A DNA stretch of 64,000 nucleotides from Phascolarctobacterium sp. ET69. GTDB lineage: Bacteria; Bacillota; Negativicutes; Acidaminococcales; Acidaminococcaceae. Shown here in pieces: positions 63,970 to 64,000 of this stretch. A program made the translations under genes and the position numbers. Each line of letters begins with the position of its first letter. The first letter of the stretch is position 1. The DNA lies in the NCBI RefSeq assembly GCF_023336935.1, contig NZ_JAMBLR010000005.1, positions 47,213 to 111,212 on the forward strand, read 5' to 3'. A model generated the notes under the pieces. That model ran no database searches, was not told the DNA's origin, and saw only the letters and a list, made by a program, of their open reading frames with translations.

Positions 63970-64000
63970 TTATTTTTCTTCGATAGCAGTAACAACACCA
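63970..64000 (-). CDS. tuf: 3' end of probable elongation factor Tu
   Basis: Only the last nine codons are inside the window, reading GVVTAIEEK and a TAA stop. EF-Tu proteins usually end in a GVVT-type stretch. A tuf gene directly before rpmG-secE-nusG is common in Firmicutes. A terminator follows. The call rests on this short match and on context. Confidence 0.65.
   Translation of the reverse strand, partial: GVVTAIEEK

Overview
The window looks like a chromosome segment of a diderm Firmicute of the class Negativicutes, most likely an Acidaminococcaceae member such as Phascolarctobacterium (inference; no database search was possible). The reasons are a mixture of traits. There are outer-membrane features (a type V autotransporter, an RND pump with its periplasmic adaptor, an O-antigen-ligase-like protein). 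There is Firmicutes-style RNA regulation (T-box valS leader, L10 leader, NiCo and cobalamin riboswitches). There is also a succinate-to-propionate gene set (CoA transferase, split B12-dependent methylmalonyl-CoA mutase, MeaB). Almost every gene is on the minus strand; the plus-strand genes are a CDF metal exporter, a small sigma factor and rarA. I saw no insertion sequence, prophage or CRISPR array.

Layout from low to high coordinate. 1-5.1 kb: propionate operon (cat, mcm large, mcm small, meaB cut by the window edge) with hairpin-rich leader and intercistronic RNA. 5.1-13.5 kb: an [FeFe]-hydrogenase region of two operons. One encodes a NAD-linked, probably electron-bifurcating trimeric hydrogenase with a GHKL ATPase. 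The other encodes a divergent, probably sensory, [FeFe]-hydrogenase with two DRTGG proteins, a GHKL ATPase and a PHP-domain protein. 13.5-18.9 kb: O-antigen-ligase-like protein, folC and valS under a T-box. 19.2-22.1 kb: feoA-feoA-feoB and a Cys-rich Feo accessory peptide. 22.3-23.3 kb: a NiCo riboswitch driving a CDF exporter. 23.4-29 kb: the accessory part, with a candidate type I toxin-antitoxin locus, a small HTH protein, one copy of a 75-bp dispersed repeat, an autotransporter whose promoter spacer contains a poly-C tract, a small sigma factor, ridA and an apparently orphan cobalamin riboswitch. 29-36.5 kb: AbrB-family protein, engB, lon, clpX, clpP and tig. 36.6-44.3 kb: tRNA-Gly, Na/Pi transporter, RND pump and rarA. 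44.4-47.5 kb: second copy of the repeat, codA, codB and two tRNA-Leu genes. 47.6-52.3 kb: lytic transglycosylase, coaE, mutM and polA. 52.4-64 kb: rpoC, rpoB, rplL, rplJ, rplA, rplK, nusG, secE, rpmG and the 3' end of a probable tuf.

Together the genes fit an anaerobe that takes up succinate, converts it through succinyl-CoA and methylmalonyl-CoA toward propionyl-CoA, disposes of or senses hydrogen, imports ferrous iron for its many Fe-S enzymes, and depends on cobalamin. The parts most worth following up are the type I toxin-antitoxin locus, the poly-C promoter, the paired catalytic and sensory hydrogenase operons, the orphan cobalamin riboswitch, the dispersed structured repeat, and several RNA leaders in which the ribosome-binding site has alternative pairing partners.
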